The translations under genes and the position numbers were made by a program. This document shows, one piece after another, positions 35,561 through 47,291 of a DNA stretch of 64,000 nucleotides. The notes beneath the pieces were generated by a model. That model did no database searches. It was not told the origin of the DNA and saw nothing but the letters and a program-made list of their open reading frames with translations. The DNA lies in assembly GCF_030272615.1 (NCBI RefSeq), contig NC_081411.1:152509971-152573970 (forward strand). Direction: 5' to 3'. Every line of letters begins with the position of its first letter. Position 1 is the stretch's first letter. The DNA is from Cryptomeria japonica. Taxonomy: Eukaryota; Streptophyta; Pinopsida; Cupressales; Cupressaceae.

Positions 35561-37253
35561 CAAGGATATTGGCTATGATCTAAGGAAAGCTTGTTTGTCC
35601 ACCTTCAAGGATGTTATTGAAAAGGGCTTAGCAACAGAAAAGGTCCTAATTGAACAAGGAGTCATCAAACTATTCAAGGAAAACAAAGATGACTTTAAAG
35701 GAAAAGACAAGCCAAGATTTTGGAATAAAAACAAGAACACAGTCAACGATGGCATTGTTGATGCCAATACAGTGAGACCCAAGTTCATCTTTTCAGGATC
35801 AAGTTCTACAAACAATCAAGTGAATACTCAAACAACTTCCAGATCACGAAGGAAGTACACTCCATTGGGAGAACCACTTGAATCAGTCTTCAAAAAGCTA
35901 GTGGCAAACAAAGTGATCACAATTCCAGATTTTCCTCCATATGAACCAAAGGTCAAACCAAATTGGTGGAATGATGATGAGTATTGTGAGTTTCATAAGA
36001 GCAAGGGTCATAAGACAGGAAATTGCCATCGACTGAAGAATATCATGCAAGATCTCATTGATAGAGGTGACATTGAGATTGAGGGACATTCGTCTAATCA
36101 AGAACATGAGATGTTTAAGGAACCATTCCCAAAGCATGACAAAGGAAAAGCCCAAGTCACAGATGATCAGGCCAACTATACTAGAGCACCTTACAACTAT
36201 GACTCAACTATCAATCACATCTCAATGGATAATCATATCTCTACTATTACCATCAAGAACAAAAATCTTGAGAATCCTCCTCAGAGACCCAAGATTGTCT
36301 TAAGAGGTGTTGGATCTTCTTCCGAGCCTGCCTCTGAATGTCATGTTACAACTCATCGAGGTAAAATTACTTTGCCAGGTGCCTCCACTAAAAACACCTC
36401 TTCTTCATCTACTAAACCTGAGTATGACCTTGTAGAACAGTTAGGGAGGACACCCACGCTCATCTCCATCCTTGAGCTCTTACGCATATCCCCTGCTCAT
36501 AAAGCTATTCTTGACAAAATCTTGAGAGACACCACCGTTCCTACTGATCTGAACGTGGACCAGTTTCAAGCCATGGTGGGATACCTATCCATTCCACATT
36601 CCCTTACATTTACAGAAGCTGATGTCGCCTCCATAAGTCAGCCACATAATGCACCATTACATATTGAAGCCTTCATACACAAGCATCGAATAAAGCGAGT
36701 CCTGATAGATGGAGGAGCTGGTCTAAACATTTGTACATTGAGCACCATTAAACAATTGGGATATTCCGATAAAGCTGTGAATTCAAATAATCAAATTACC
36801 ATCAAGGCATATGATGATGAAGAACGCTCATCCAAGGGCACGGTCACCTTACCTCTAAGAATTGGGCCAGTTACAAAGGATGTGGTTTGTCAGGTCCTGG
36901 ATTTAGATCTCACTTATAATATATTGCTAGGACGTCCTTGGATTCATGAAATGAGGGCAGTCCCATCGACATATCACCAATGCATTAAGTTTCCTCATAA
37001 TGGAGTCGAGGTAACAGTTAACGGTGATCCTAATCCATTCATATATTGCAATAACCTGAGATCACATACGGAGACCATCATTCCCAGTAATCGTGAAGCT
37101 ATTCCTTCTTCGGCATACATTAACCCTGAGTCATTAAAACCTTCGACATCAAAACAAGGTGAACTTAAAGGCAGATTTCAGGATAAAGGCATGGGAGAAT
37201 ACACTTTAAATCAGACCATGTATTTACGACAAGTCATGAGCTCTCCAAAATAA
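35478..37253 (+). pseudogene. gag-pol: Gypsy-C gag C-terminus, zinc knuckle and protease
   Basis: 591 codons in the frame that continues gag. The variant knuckle CEFHKSKGHKTGNC (near 35985-36030, His in place of the second Cys) is shared with Gypsy-A, so it is a family feature. Retropepsin follows: VLIDGGAGLNIC near 36705 and YNILLGRPWIH near 36915. The active site is D-G-G rather than D-T/S-G, as in Gypsy-A. The frame ends at a TAA (37251-37253), after which it continues in phase. Confidence 0.88.
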
Positions 37254-38156
37254 TTTGGAAGGCCACATCCTAACAAGCAAACATTCATCATGACGCTCAA
37301 ATGGGATCCTACTACCTTTCAAAGATGGGGTGAACTAGAAGAGGAAGATTTATACAAAATGCTCTATAAAGACATTGAAGATGGCACACATGATCAGATC
37401 AATATACCTTGTGAGAAATATGGCAAAGGCTTCAAGATTCTACAAAAATTCGAGTATGATGGAAAAAGCCCTCTTGGGTTACGCAAAGAAGGCGTCATGG
37501 AACCCCTACAACCTGAATTGACTGTAAGAAGAGAACGCTCAAAGGGACTTGGTTTTTTGACTTCCAAGATCCACACAAAAAGGACAGAAGAGGCATCACA
37601 AATCAAAGTTGCCAAAGTTCAACAAGAAGATTGCTATTCCATAGATTCCAACGAATGGGAATGGGGTTCAGACAAATCCTCCAGTGACTACGAGCTCACC
37701 GAGACATTCAGAGAGCCAGATGAACCCACAGAAGAGGAGTTTTATAACAAATTTAGAGTTGGTCAAGAAACAACCCATGAGGAGTCTACACAGTCCTTGT
37801 CTCGAGGTTTTAGGTTGAAATCACATAGGATGAGAACACCTGTTCCGGAATGCGCTACTAGTAATGATAATTTGGACTCGCTCGTGATCGAGACTGATGA
37901 GGAGAGTGCCATCGATGACCTCGACGATTGCCTCGATATACCTGAATATAACCACATCTTCACTCTTAGCCCCGCAAACTCTGAAAACATTAAAGGCCTT
38001 CCCCTTGTTCACCACCAACTCATTGACTGGGATTATGAAGGACCAGCACAATTTGACACATTTTAGAATGACGAAGCTATTGTTGACTATCTTGGCATAC
38101 GAGATGATCTTCCCCCTGGGGACCACAAAGCAGGATATACCATAGAACTCAACAAC
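37254..38156 (+). pseudogene. pol: Gypsy-C protease-RT spacer
   Basis: In phase with the frames on both sides. An open run of 258 codons (37290-38066) is rich in Glu, Ser and Asp with no recognised domain, and is followed by a TAG at 38064-38066 where a Trp codon is likely. A similar spacer (WGD..LYKD motif) is present in Gypsy-A near 50400-50480. Confidence 0.75.
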
Positions 38157-39302
38157 ATGGCATATTTTGGTGAGGGTGTTGGACCTTCCAGTCGCAAAAA
38201 TGTGAAAATAAGAACAAATCAAGGGTCTTATGGCGAAAACCACACTATGGCGCTATCTGACCCCAAAAAAGTAAAAAGAAAGGACGTATCTGAGGGTGAA
38301 AACCTCTCTGAGGCACTCGAAGATGGAAGGCTCGACATTCTCCCAGCATCATATGAGGAAAAGTCATCCATGTTGGTAGAGGAGACTATCAAAACAAACA
38401 TTGGTACAGAAGAGGTTCCACACAACATATTCCTGGCTCAATCATTAACAGAGTCCGAAAGATCAAAATTCATAAGCTTCTTCAAAGAACGACAAATCAA
38501 CTTTGCATGGTCATACGCTGATATGCCTGGATTGGATCCGGATTTGGTAATGCATCATTTGACAGTCAAACCGGGGGCAAAGCCAGTGAAACAGAAATTA
38601 AGGAAAATGCATCCACAAGTGGCATTACTAGTCAAAGCAGAGCTTGAGAAATTACTCGATGTCGGATTCATACGCCCAATTGATTACCCCAAATGGATCT
38701 CCAGTTTGGTACCTGTCAGTAAACCAGATCGCAGCATTAGAATTTGCACAGATTTCAGAGACATCAACAAAGCTTGTCCAAAGGATGACTTCCCATTACC
38801 AAACATTGACTTGATTGTTGATCTCACAGCAGGTCATGAAATGCTATCATTAATGGATGGATTCTCTGGCTATAATCAGATAAGAATTGCACCCGAGGAT
38901 CAACATAAAACATCATTCACTTGTCCGTGGGGAACTTTCTGTTGGAATGTCATGCCCTTTGGGCTGAAAAATGCAGGTGCTACATATCAAAGAGCTATGA
39001 CTACTATTTTTCATGATCTCATGCATGTAACTGTGGAAGATTATGTTGATGATCTCTTGGTCAAATCAATAGACAGAAATACACATTTGGACATACTTTC
39101 AATTGCCTTTGATCGGTTGGAAAAGTACAAAGTAAGATTAAACCCTAAGAAATGTGTCTTTGGAGTAACCTCCGGGAAACTCCTAGGATTCATTGTATCC
39201 AAAAGAGGAATTGAAGCGGATCCAGCAAAAGTCAAAGCTATCTTGGAAATGCAACCACCAAGAAATATCAGTCAACTTCGATCCTTACAAGGCAGACTCT
39301 AG
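38157..39302 (+). pseudogene. pol: Gypsy-C reverse transcriptase
   Basis: 381 codons open. RT motifs in order: LRKMHPQVALLVKAELEKLL, IRICTDFRDINKACPKDDFP, MDGFSGYNQIRI, CPWGTFCWNVMPFGLKNAG, and the catalytic VEDYVDDLLVKS near 39040. The connection LLGFIVSKRGIEADPAK leads to a stop at 39300-39302 (CAG to TAG is the simplest reading). Catalytic residues are intact in this segment, but the polyprotein is not. Confidence 0.92.
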
Positions 39303-40535
39303 TCCATCCGAAGATTCATAGCACAACTGGCGGATAAGTGCAATCCTTTTCAACACCTGCTACATAAAAACATCAAATTCAAATGGGATGATAACTGTCA
39401 ACAAGCTTTCCAGACGCTCAAAGACTATCTCCTAAATCCACCAGTTCTGATGCCACCAGTTCCAGATCAACCACTGTTACTATACATATCAGCTACTCCA
39501 ACAGCACTGGGGGCACTCCTAGCGCAACAAATAGCTGACAGAAAGGAAAAAGCAGTATACTATATCAGTCGCACATTGGTGGGATACGAGCTAAACTACA
39601 CACCAATTGAGCGTGCATGTCTCGCCGTGGTCTTTGCTTCACAGAAATTACGACATTACATGCTCACTCATAAGACTAAGTTGGTTGCAAGAATAGATCC
39701 GTTGAAATACCTCCTCAATAAGGCAACGCTTACTGGGTGACTGGCCAAATGGGTAATGATACTGAGTGAATTCGACATCGAGTATGTGGACAGCAAAGCA
39801 ATAAAAGGACAAGCCATCGCAGATCAATTAGCGGATTCTCCCATGATTGATGACGTTCCTTTAAATTCAGAATTTTCAGATGAATCCATTTTAACAGTGT
39901 CACGTACAAAGCCATGGCAACTGTACTTCGATGGCTCATACACACAACATGGGGCAGGAGCTGGTATTCTCTTTATAACTCCTCAAGGCGATTCTATACC
40001 AAAATCATACCGCTTATCATTTCCTTGCACCAACAATATAGCGGAATATGAGGCATTAACAACAGGATTACGAATTGCAGTTCAATGGAAGATCCAAGAA
40101 CTTCATGTTTTTGGGGATTCTCAACTTGTCATCTGTCAAGCAACTGATGATTACCAAATAAAAGATGAAAAATTACTACCTTACAAGCAAATGGTGGATG
40201 ATTTGAAACAGCACTTCACAAAGATAGATTTTGAGCAGATACCAAGAGAGCAGAATCGTGTTGCAGATGCCATGGCTACAATTGCTTCACTAATTGATCT
40301 ACCTCAAAATGAGACCTGCTATGAGTTCCTGGTAGACAACCTGTTGGTCCCTTCATATGAGATCACTCCTACTAAAATGATATGCGTTGTTGATCCTGAA
40401 TCCCAGTTATATGGTTCCATATTCACATATCTTCGCGATAATATCTTACAACCTGATCTATCAAACAACCGACGCCGCACTTTCATTCGCCAATCCTCTC
40501 GATATGTCATTTTAGCTGATATCCTATACCGATGA
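39303..40535 (+). pseudogene. pol: Gypsy-C tandem RNase H domains
   Basis: The first RNase H (about 39440-39740) is degenerate: the family Asp position reads LLLYISATPTALGALLAQ and others are lost. After a TGA at 39738-39740 the frame continues in phase into a second RNase H (39900-40290) with LYFDGSYTQHGAGAG, NNIAEYEALTTGL, GDSQL and REQNRVADAMA, which retains acidic residues. A second, archaeal-type RNase H next to a decayed first one is a known Tat-lineage trait. The segment ends at a TGA at 40533-40535. Confidence 0.88.
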
Positions 40536-41663
40536 GGTCTAGATGGCACTCTTCTTAGATGTCTAGAAAGTGACGAAGCTCAGATTGCGTTACGTGAAGT
40601 GCATGAAGGGATATGTGGTCCACATGCTAGTGGTCCTACCTTGGCCAAGAAACTCATTAGGACTGGATATTATTGGCCCAATATGGAAAAAGACTCATAT
40701 CAGTTTGTCAAGAAATGTAAGCAATGTCAAATTCATGGAGACCTCATACATACGCCGGCACAAGAACTATAACCACTTGCGTCTCCTTGGCCCTTTTGTC
40801 AGTGGGGACTCGATCTCATAGGCAAGATTCACCCTCCTTCTTCCAATGGTCATAAATTCATTATCACTGCCATAGAGTATTTTATAAAATAGATTGAAGT
40901 CGTGCCTCTCACACAAGTCATTGGAAAACAAATTGCTACTTTCATCCTTAACTATATCATTTGCCGATATGGTATTCCTAAGTCCATTATTACTCATAAT
41001 GGGCGTCCCTTCAAAAATCAGGATGTTCGTGAACTCTGTGACCGCTTCCATATTTCCCATCGTTTCTCCACACCATATTACCCCCAAGGTAATGGCCAAG
41101 CTGAGACGTCTAATAAAACAATCCTTAAAATCTTCAAGAAGACAGTCGACGACGCTGGCTGTAACTGGCATATCCAACTTAATCCTGCACTTTGGGCCTA
41201 CCGCACAAGTGTCCAAACACCTACAGGAGCTACACCATATTCACTTGTCTACGGCGCTGAAGCCATCTTGCCTATTGAGGTCGAGTTACCCTCTTTACGG
41301 GTCTCTTTGCAAAACATCATCACTGATGAAGACTACAGGGTCTCTCGCTTACAAAAACTAGAACTATTGGATGAACGGAGACAAATTGCTTTTAATCATC
41401 TCAAGGCTTACCAACAATGAATGAGTCGCAGCTACAATCACAAGGTCAAGCCTCACACATTTGAGGTAGGTGACTTGGTTCTCAGAGAAAACCCCAAAAA
41501 TCAGCAAGATAGAGAGAAGAAGGGCAAGTTTGAACCAAACTGGCTTGGTCCTTACATTATTACAGCAGTATATGGCTCTGGGGCATATCAGCTCTCTACT
41601 ACAGAAGGTGAACCTTTGGAGGATCCTATCAACAGCATGCACCTTCGCAGGTTTTACACATAG
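40536..41663 (+). pseudogene. pol: Gypsy-C integrase
   Basis: The HHCC finger lies around 40590-40740 (EVHEGICGPHASG, CKQCQIHG). The core has LDLIGKIHP (first Asp, near 40810). The second catalytic position reads His in IITHNGRPF (near 40990) where Asp is expected. The Glu is in NGQAETSNKT (near 41095). The C-terminal part has FEVGDLVLRENPKN and WLGPYIITAVYGSGAYQL, ending at 41661-41663. Stops at about 40771 (TAA), 40891 (TAG) and 41418-41420 (TGA) are in phase. Integrase is therefore dead in this copy. Confidence 0.9.
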
Positions 41664-43454
41664 TTCTCCGGAATATCCTAATTCAAAAATACAAAAAAAT
41701 CAAAAAATACAAAAATACAAAAAAATTATAAAAACAAAAAAAATCGTTACTTGGTGAAAACCTGGCAAACAGGCGCCTTGTGACACAAAAAACATTGAAA
41801 AATTGAAAGAAAAAAAAAGTCAAGAGAAATAATTTCGTCCAACGGTGAAAACCACTTCGGTGGCACCCTTGGCAAGTACCATGGTGAAAACTGGGTTACC
41901 AGCGCCATGCGTAGAGACATTGCTCCTCCCTCCTTCAGGATTCCCTTTCATCCTTTCACTTTGCACACACTCACGACCTATTCACTCACAATAAACTTAC
42001 CCATTCCCATCATGGCTTGTTACTGATCTACCTAAGATTGGTTAGCCATTCATAATAAACATTCCTACACCTCCCTTTCCATCCATAATAAATCAGATCC
42101 TATCTGTGGCTAAGGCAAAATCCTATGTCTAGTGATGGGTGTGAAATTGAGAACATCACATGTTTCGAGGAGTACAGTTTCTTCCAGCTTCCTTCAGTCT
42201 GTCCGCGCACAATCCGCAATAAAGCAGCATCTGCATCACAGATCCGCAATAAAGTTTCATCTTCTCCGCAATAAAGTATCAGCTTCATGGATTCAGTCAG
42301 TTTCAGATGAGACACAGCAGCAACAATGAGCTTCAACAAAATCAAATCTTTCAACAGACTCAGACAACATATGGTTCAGTGCTATCTATCCTTTTTGTGA
42401 AAGTAAACATTGTGACCACAATCAAATAAGACTTATACAAGTGACAAGAGACACTAAACTTGAGGACTATAGTGGATGTTGGTGTCGAGTCTTGGTTTTC
42501 TTTTGATTTTATCTTTTGGTGACATGTCTTTTAGCTTTTCCAGGATGTCTCTGACTAGAGATTCTATCTCCAGGATGTCTTTGACTAGAAAGGCGAGGAT
42601 GGGGTATCGTCACCTATTTGTATTTGCTGTCTGTGGATTGTCTTTTAGTAATGCTATGACTTGTCCAAGGATATGAGGACACTGTGAGTCTAGTGTGAAC
42701 TGGGGCATTCCTTGTGTGTGACTGTCTTATCTCCATGCAAACAGGTACAATGACTTTCTGGGTCGAACATATGCCTCGATTGTCATAACCTACTTGCCAT
42801 AATAAAGCTCAATGATGATAACGCACAAGAAGCTCTTTCACTTTCATATCTTCTGTCTTTCATCCCCCCTTTCTTGATTGACTTCCAGCGTCCTTCTCGA
42901 GTCTGCGTAGCCTGCTATCACATGACTGAGTATAATGACACACCAAAAACATTTGCATTTCATGTAGCTGCACCTGCATTACCACATATAAGCATTTCAT
43001 ACATACATATAGATATCACAATTGCATCACATCCTGCACACAACACCTGTTAGCACAATTTACATTTGCATTATCATATTCATCTGCATTACATACATTC
43101 ACATTTGCATTAGCATAACATATAGAATCATAAAAGAACAAAAATATTGCATTGCATCATATACATATTTGCATCCATATCATAAGCATCACATAAGAAC
43201 ATCTCATCACATAGGTACATATGCATATAGCTACCGCAAAAATGAACCATCTCTCATATATATAATCAAAAATGTCATGATACAATGATGTCAAAAAATC
43301 ATATGGCTACAATCACCCGCAGGTGTCTACAATACAAAAAATGGTACAAATACTGATACAAGGGAGCCCTCTATGGCTATGATGAACTCCCTCCCTCAGA
43401 GCCGCCTGGCCTCGATGGAATCTAAGCCCTAGAAAGACCCGCTCCAGGATCACC
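41664..43454 (+). other. Gypsy-C region between integrase and antisense gene
   Basis: No sense gene. It contains an A-rich run of AAAATACAAAAA units (41690-41745), GGTGAAAACC repeats near 41750-41890, and a CAT/ATA-rich low-complexity stretch (42990-43260). It probably includes the 3' untranslated part of the antisense gene. Confidence 0.6.
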
Positions 43455-45363
43455 CTACCTGTCTGGTGGTGGTGGAGGACCCATGACCCCACCACTCGAT
43501 GCCTGTCTCCTCCGGCTCCCTCCCGTAGCTGTCGCTGTCCGCGATGGTCTATGGAAGTTCCTCGCCCGCTGATCTACTGGCACGGTACCATAATACAGGT
43601 CCCTCCAGTAGGCAATCTCCTCTCCAGCTCGCAGGACATATGCGTAGCCTGCTCCTGTGTCCTCCGTCGCCTGCCTCCCTGCCCTCAGCGCTGTCTCAGC
43701 CTCAGTGTAGCGCTGAATCGCCTGATCCCTCTCCCGCTCAGTATCCCTGAGCCGGGTCCTGAGCCGATCCCTCTCCCTCTCCAGATCCTGAATCTCATCT
43801 GCCTGGCCCTGGCAGATCTCTCTCAGATCCAGCAGCTTAGCCTCCACTGGGTCACCCCCCTCTGCCTCTCCCTCTGCGGGTGCCTGCCCCTGTACCCCTC
43901 CCTGTACCTGTACTGGTGCCTGAACGGGTACCTGTCTCGATACATGCCTAGGTCCCTGTACCTGTCTCTGTCCCGGTGCCTGTACTGGCACCTGTCCCTG
44001 CACCTGTCCTTGTCTCTGTCCCTGTGTTCTAGGACCCTGTGCTGCTGGTACCTGCAGGGGCACTCCACCGCGACCCCTCACCACCTGGGCCTGTCCCTCC
44101 TGTCCACCCTCTCTCCGAGGTGCCACCCTCCTCTCCCCAACTACTCCCCTCCGTCGTCATCGGCCTCTACCCCCATCACCCCCACCATCGTCATCATCAT
44201 CTCCTCCTCCATCTCCATCCAGTAGCTCTCCTGGATCTGTCAATCGGGGGAATGGATGCTCGACCCAATACGCTGTATACTCTGCATCCATCCCGGCGTC
44301 CTCAATCTCAGGCCACATGTCCCAAGGAAGGGGTATCATCTCTGCCAGCTGTGTGACTGCCTGATCATATGACAACAACGGCCTGAACTGCGCCTGATCC
44401 CTAATTGTATGGGCATACATACCCGAGCCTCGTGGCATCCGCTGGATCCGGCCAAACTGTCGGCCAACCCTGTCCACTAGCTGCCTCTCCAGTATCTAGG
44501 GTGTCCGCCCAATCAAATATCTGCTCCTGAAGGTGTAAGGCAGCTCCACTGCATCATCCTCCCACTCCTCACATCCCAGATACGGCCTCCAGATGACGAC
44601 ATCAATGTCATCTATCACTCGCCGCCAATACTCTAACCTGCCAATCCAAGGCTGTGATGTGATCATGTCATACAGATGAACAAAACTCCGTCCATGACCC
44701 CTGCCTCTGAAATGTATCGGCTGCGTGATAGGCAAATGCTCGTATGCCCAAACCTTCAAGAGTGTCACTCCACAACCCAGTCCCACTGATCCATGGTAGA
44801 CAAACTGGTGAAGCTCATAATATAGGTGGGCCAAAACACATGGACCCCACGCATATCTGGTGTGCTGCGTCACCAATGTCTCTAGTGCTCCTCCCTAGCC
44901 CACTACCAACCCCCGTGTCGCTCTGTCCGGACATAGGAACCCACTGATAGCTCCTCCAATCACAGCTGGCAAAGCTAACCCTGTCGCAGTCATGGTATCC
45001 CATGCCACATGCCCTGCTCTCATCTCTAGTCCGGGATCCTGGAACACCCGTCTCAATGCCTCCCTGTCTCCGTCACGATCATATGGAATTAGCTCTCCAT
45101 CAATCGGTATCCGTAGAATCTGGTAGACATCCTCGAGGGTGACTGTCATCTCACCCATCGGCAAATGAAATGTGCATGTCTCTGAATGCCATCTCTCGGC
45201 CAGCGCAGTCAGCAAACCCATGTTTGCCCGAAACTCAGGCACATACAATACGTGTCTCAAACCCATCTCCTTGATGGCAGCTCTATCCTAAAAAGACAAC
45301 TCCGATCGCAACCTCTGTGTGGATGGGAATCTCTCCCGTGACTCAAGCATAGGTAAATACTCC

Positions 45364-46108
45364 TGCAGTCAAACAAATCAATCATGTCAGTCATGGTGGC
45401 ATTCACTGTTCATCACAAAATGCTACTTTTTATCTAAATGCATATGGTTATCTATTCTAGTGACACTCATTGTTCATCACAAAGTGTTGCTATCTATCCT
45501 AGTAGTGCTCCCTGTTCATCACAAAGTACTACGTGTGTGACATTCCCTGTTCATCACAAAGTGTTACTCACATTTTGCACTCCCTGTTCATCACAAAGTG
45601 CTGCTCATACTTTGGGTACTCCCTGTTCATCACAAAGTACTCTATCTTGGTGCTCCCTGTTCATCACAAAGTGCCTTGATCTATCCTAGTCTTCCTAGAG
45701 GACCTGCTTGAGTGTATCCTCTCAGCAGCTTATCCAATCGACAGCGTATGTTCATCACAGAACTGCCGATTTGACCTAGAAGACCAAAACCTTGCATTTT
45801 CTGACACAAATGCGTTTCTAACTCACAAACGCGCCTATAGACTGCACAAGCACGCCTGAACAACACAGACGCGCCTGTTTGACATAAACGTGCCTACATT
45901 TGTCACAAACACGACTTTGGCACACAAACGCCCCTTCAGGACGCAGACGCGCCTGTCGGACACAAACGCGCCTGGCACCGACGCAGACGCGGTTGCATGT
46001 TTTTGCACTTTTTTTGTGCCCTATTCCTAAGCGCATTTATTGCTAACTAACATGCATTAATGACAAAATTGAATGCGTCAAAGTACGAGGAGGTTTGGTG
46101 GTACTTAC
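45364..46108 (-). other. Intron of the antisense PMD gene, with two repeat families
   Basis: 745 nt with GTAAGT and a CTGCAG acceptor. It holds seven TGTTCATCACAAAGTGCT-like units (45416-45675), and a GCGTCTGTGT-type minisatellite (45800-45995) whose orientation, read on the minus strand, matches that in the sense leader. Confidence 0.75.
45416..45675 (+). repeat. TGTTCATCACAAAGTGCT interspersed tandem repeat
   Basis: Seven copies (starts near 45418, 45471, 45513, 45549, 45584, 45624, 45658) separated by 15-35 bp of variable sequence. Confidence 0.88.
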
Positions 46109-46504
46109 CGGCTCTCCTGCCTCTGCTGGTCTCTGAAATCGGCGAACGCAGTCGAATCTGTGTACGAAAGCCATCGCTGCTGACTACTGCTGCTCTTTTT
46201 CTCGCTCTGCACTGTGATCTCGTGAGGGTGTAGATGACAATGAGGATGTCTTTTGCCCGTGGTCTATCTTATAGCCTACCCTAGCCCTCGCCTTCATTTC
46301 CCGAGTCAGTCTTCATTATCCCGTGACTTTGTCACTTTTTCCGACCATTCCATTCTAGCCTTTCTTTCTTATCGAGAGATTGTCTGCAATCTTTTTAGAC
46401 TTTTTCATCCAATCTCTCGAGGGGGCATATCATTCCCATTCTAGGGCAACTCTGTATCAGTTCATCTTATCTTCTTTGAAACAACGCGACAAGCCGCATT
46501 GTCT

Positions 46505-46519
46505 CAAAGAGGGGCAAAA
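46505..46519 (+). other. Gypsy-C polypurine tract
   Basis: CAAAGAGGGGCAAAA directly before the 3' LTR start at 46520. Confidence 0.88.
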
Positions 46520-47286
46520 TGTAGACACCTAAAATTGTCCAGTCGAATTAAATAAATATTTTATTTATTTGATTATCTAAGCCTAATTCTTCTATTAATT
46601 AAATAAATCCTTATTTATTTAATTAATTCATTTATCCTCTTCTAGCCTTATTTCTCATTTAAATAAATACATTTATTTATTTAAATTATCCTCTTCCTAA
46701 ATTAAATAAATATTTAATTTATTTAAATTATCCCACTTCTACTATTAATTAAATAAATCTTTATTTATTTAATTAATTCATTAACCTTTTCTACACATGA
46801 CACATGTCATTCATCTCTTAATTCATACACTACCTACCTCTTTCATTATTTTATTATTTCTTCTACCTACCCTCTAATCTTGGCCGACCTCCTTTTACAC
46901 CTCTCAATCTTATCCCTCCATTTCATATTGTGTCTTCTATTTAAGGAGATGCCTTCTTCATTATCAAACCCTAATCGACAATTTGGAGGACTTGACTACA
47001 CTACGATCCTACTTGCAACCACATTCCGTTCTTTGTTGAGCTCTTGTGCATATAAAATCTGAGAGCAAATATATCAAGCAAGATCAATGGAGATAGGAAG
47101 AATGGAGATCAAAACTCTATTGGACATGTGATGGTATAATCTTTGTGATTTCATGTGATTTGCATTGTCTTAGGTAATCTTCATATGTTATGGTGGATCT
47201 TTGTTGATTGTTAGGCTAGGGTTTTGTGGTTGAATTCATTTAGCCTTTCAATATTGTTATTATTGTTATCATTTTCACCATACACA
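46520..47286 (+). repeat. Gypsy-C 3' LTR
   Basis: Same length as the 5' LTR. I count about four substitutions and two or three small indels by eye. It ends ACACA before the GTATG duplication. Confidence 0.94.
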
Positions 47287-47291
47287 GTATG

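Larger units (their letters stand above)
43455..46174 (-). pseudogene. Antisense two-exon plant mobile domain (PMD) gene inside Gypsy-C
   Basis: Exon 1 is 46109-46174 (22 codons from ATG), then GTAAGT at 46108-46103. Exon 2 begins at 45362 after TTTGACTGCAG and runs to the stop at 43455-43457. The junction is phase 0 and the exon 2 frame then continues for about 635 codons. The PMD signature FHLPMGEMTVTLEDV with RIPIDGE follows lies at residues ~87-110, and the aromatic- and Trp-rich fold continues to ~310. Then come an Asp/Gly-rich run, a Gln/Val/Pro/Gly repeat region (~455-510) and a predicted coiled coil (~523-590). PMDs are known in MAIN-type host proteins and transposable elements; their activity is unclear. 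Four TAG/TGA codons (45288-45290, 44895, 44496, 44157) break it. It is clearly GC-richer than its surroundings. Confidence 0.85.
31029..47286 (+). mobile_element. Gypsy-C: 16.3-kb Tat-type Ty3/Gypsy with an antisense gene
   Basis: Near-identical LTRs (31029-31795 and 46520-47286) are flanked by GTATG (31024-31028 and 47287-47291). Order: LTR, primer site, 2.3-kb leader, gag, protease, RT, degenerate RNase H, second RNase H, integrase, then a ~4.9-kb 3' region with a minus-strand plant mobile domain gene, polypurine tract, LTR. The size, second RNase H and antisense ORF fit the Tat/Ogre-like lineage. The LTR copies differ at only a handful of sites, so this is probably the youngest complete insertion here. 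Confidence 0.95.

Noticed and set aside
43544-44356. Long plus-strand ORFs opposite the PMD gene
   Set aside because: GC-rich shadow frames of the antisense gene: low-complexity Ser/Leu/Pro/Cys composition and no start context or domain.
45416-45675. CRISPR-like repeat-spacer pattern
   Set aside because: Cores are short and degenerate, spacers vary in length, and the DNA is an intron inside a plant retrotransposon.
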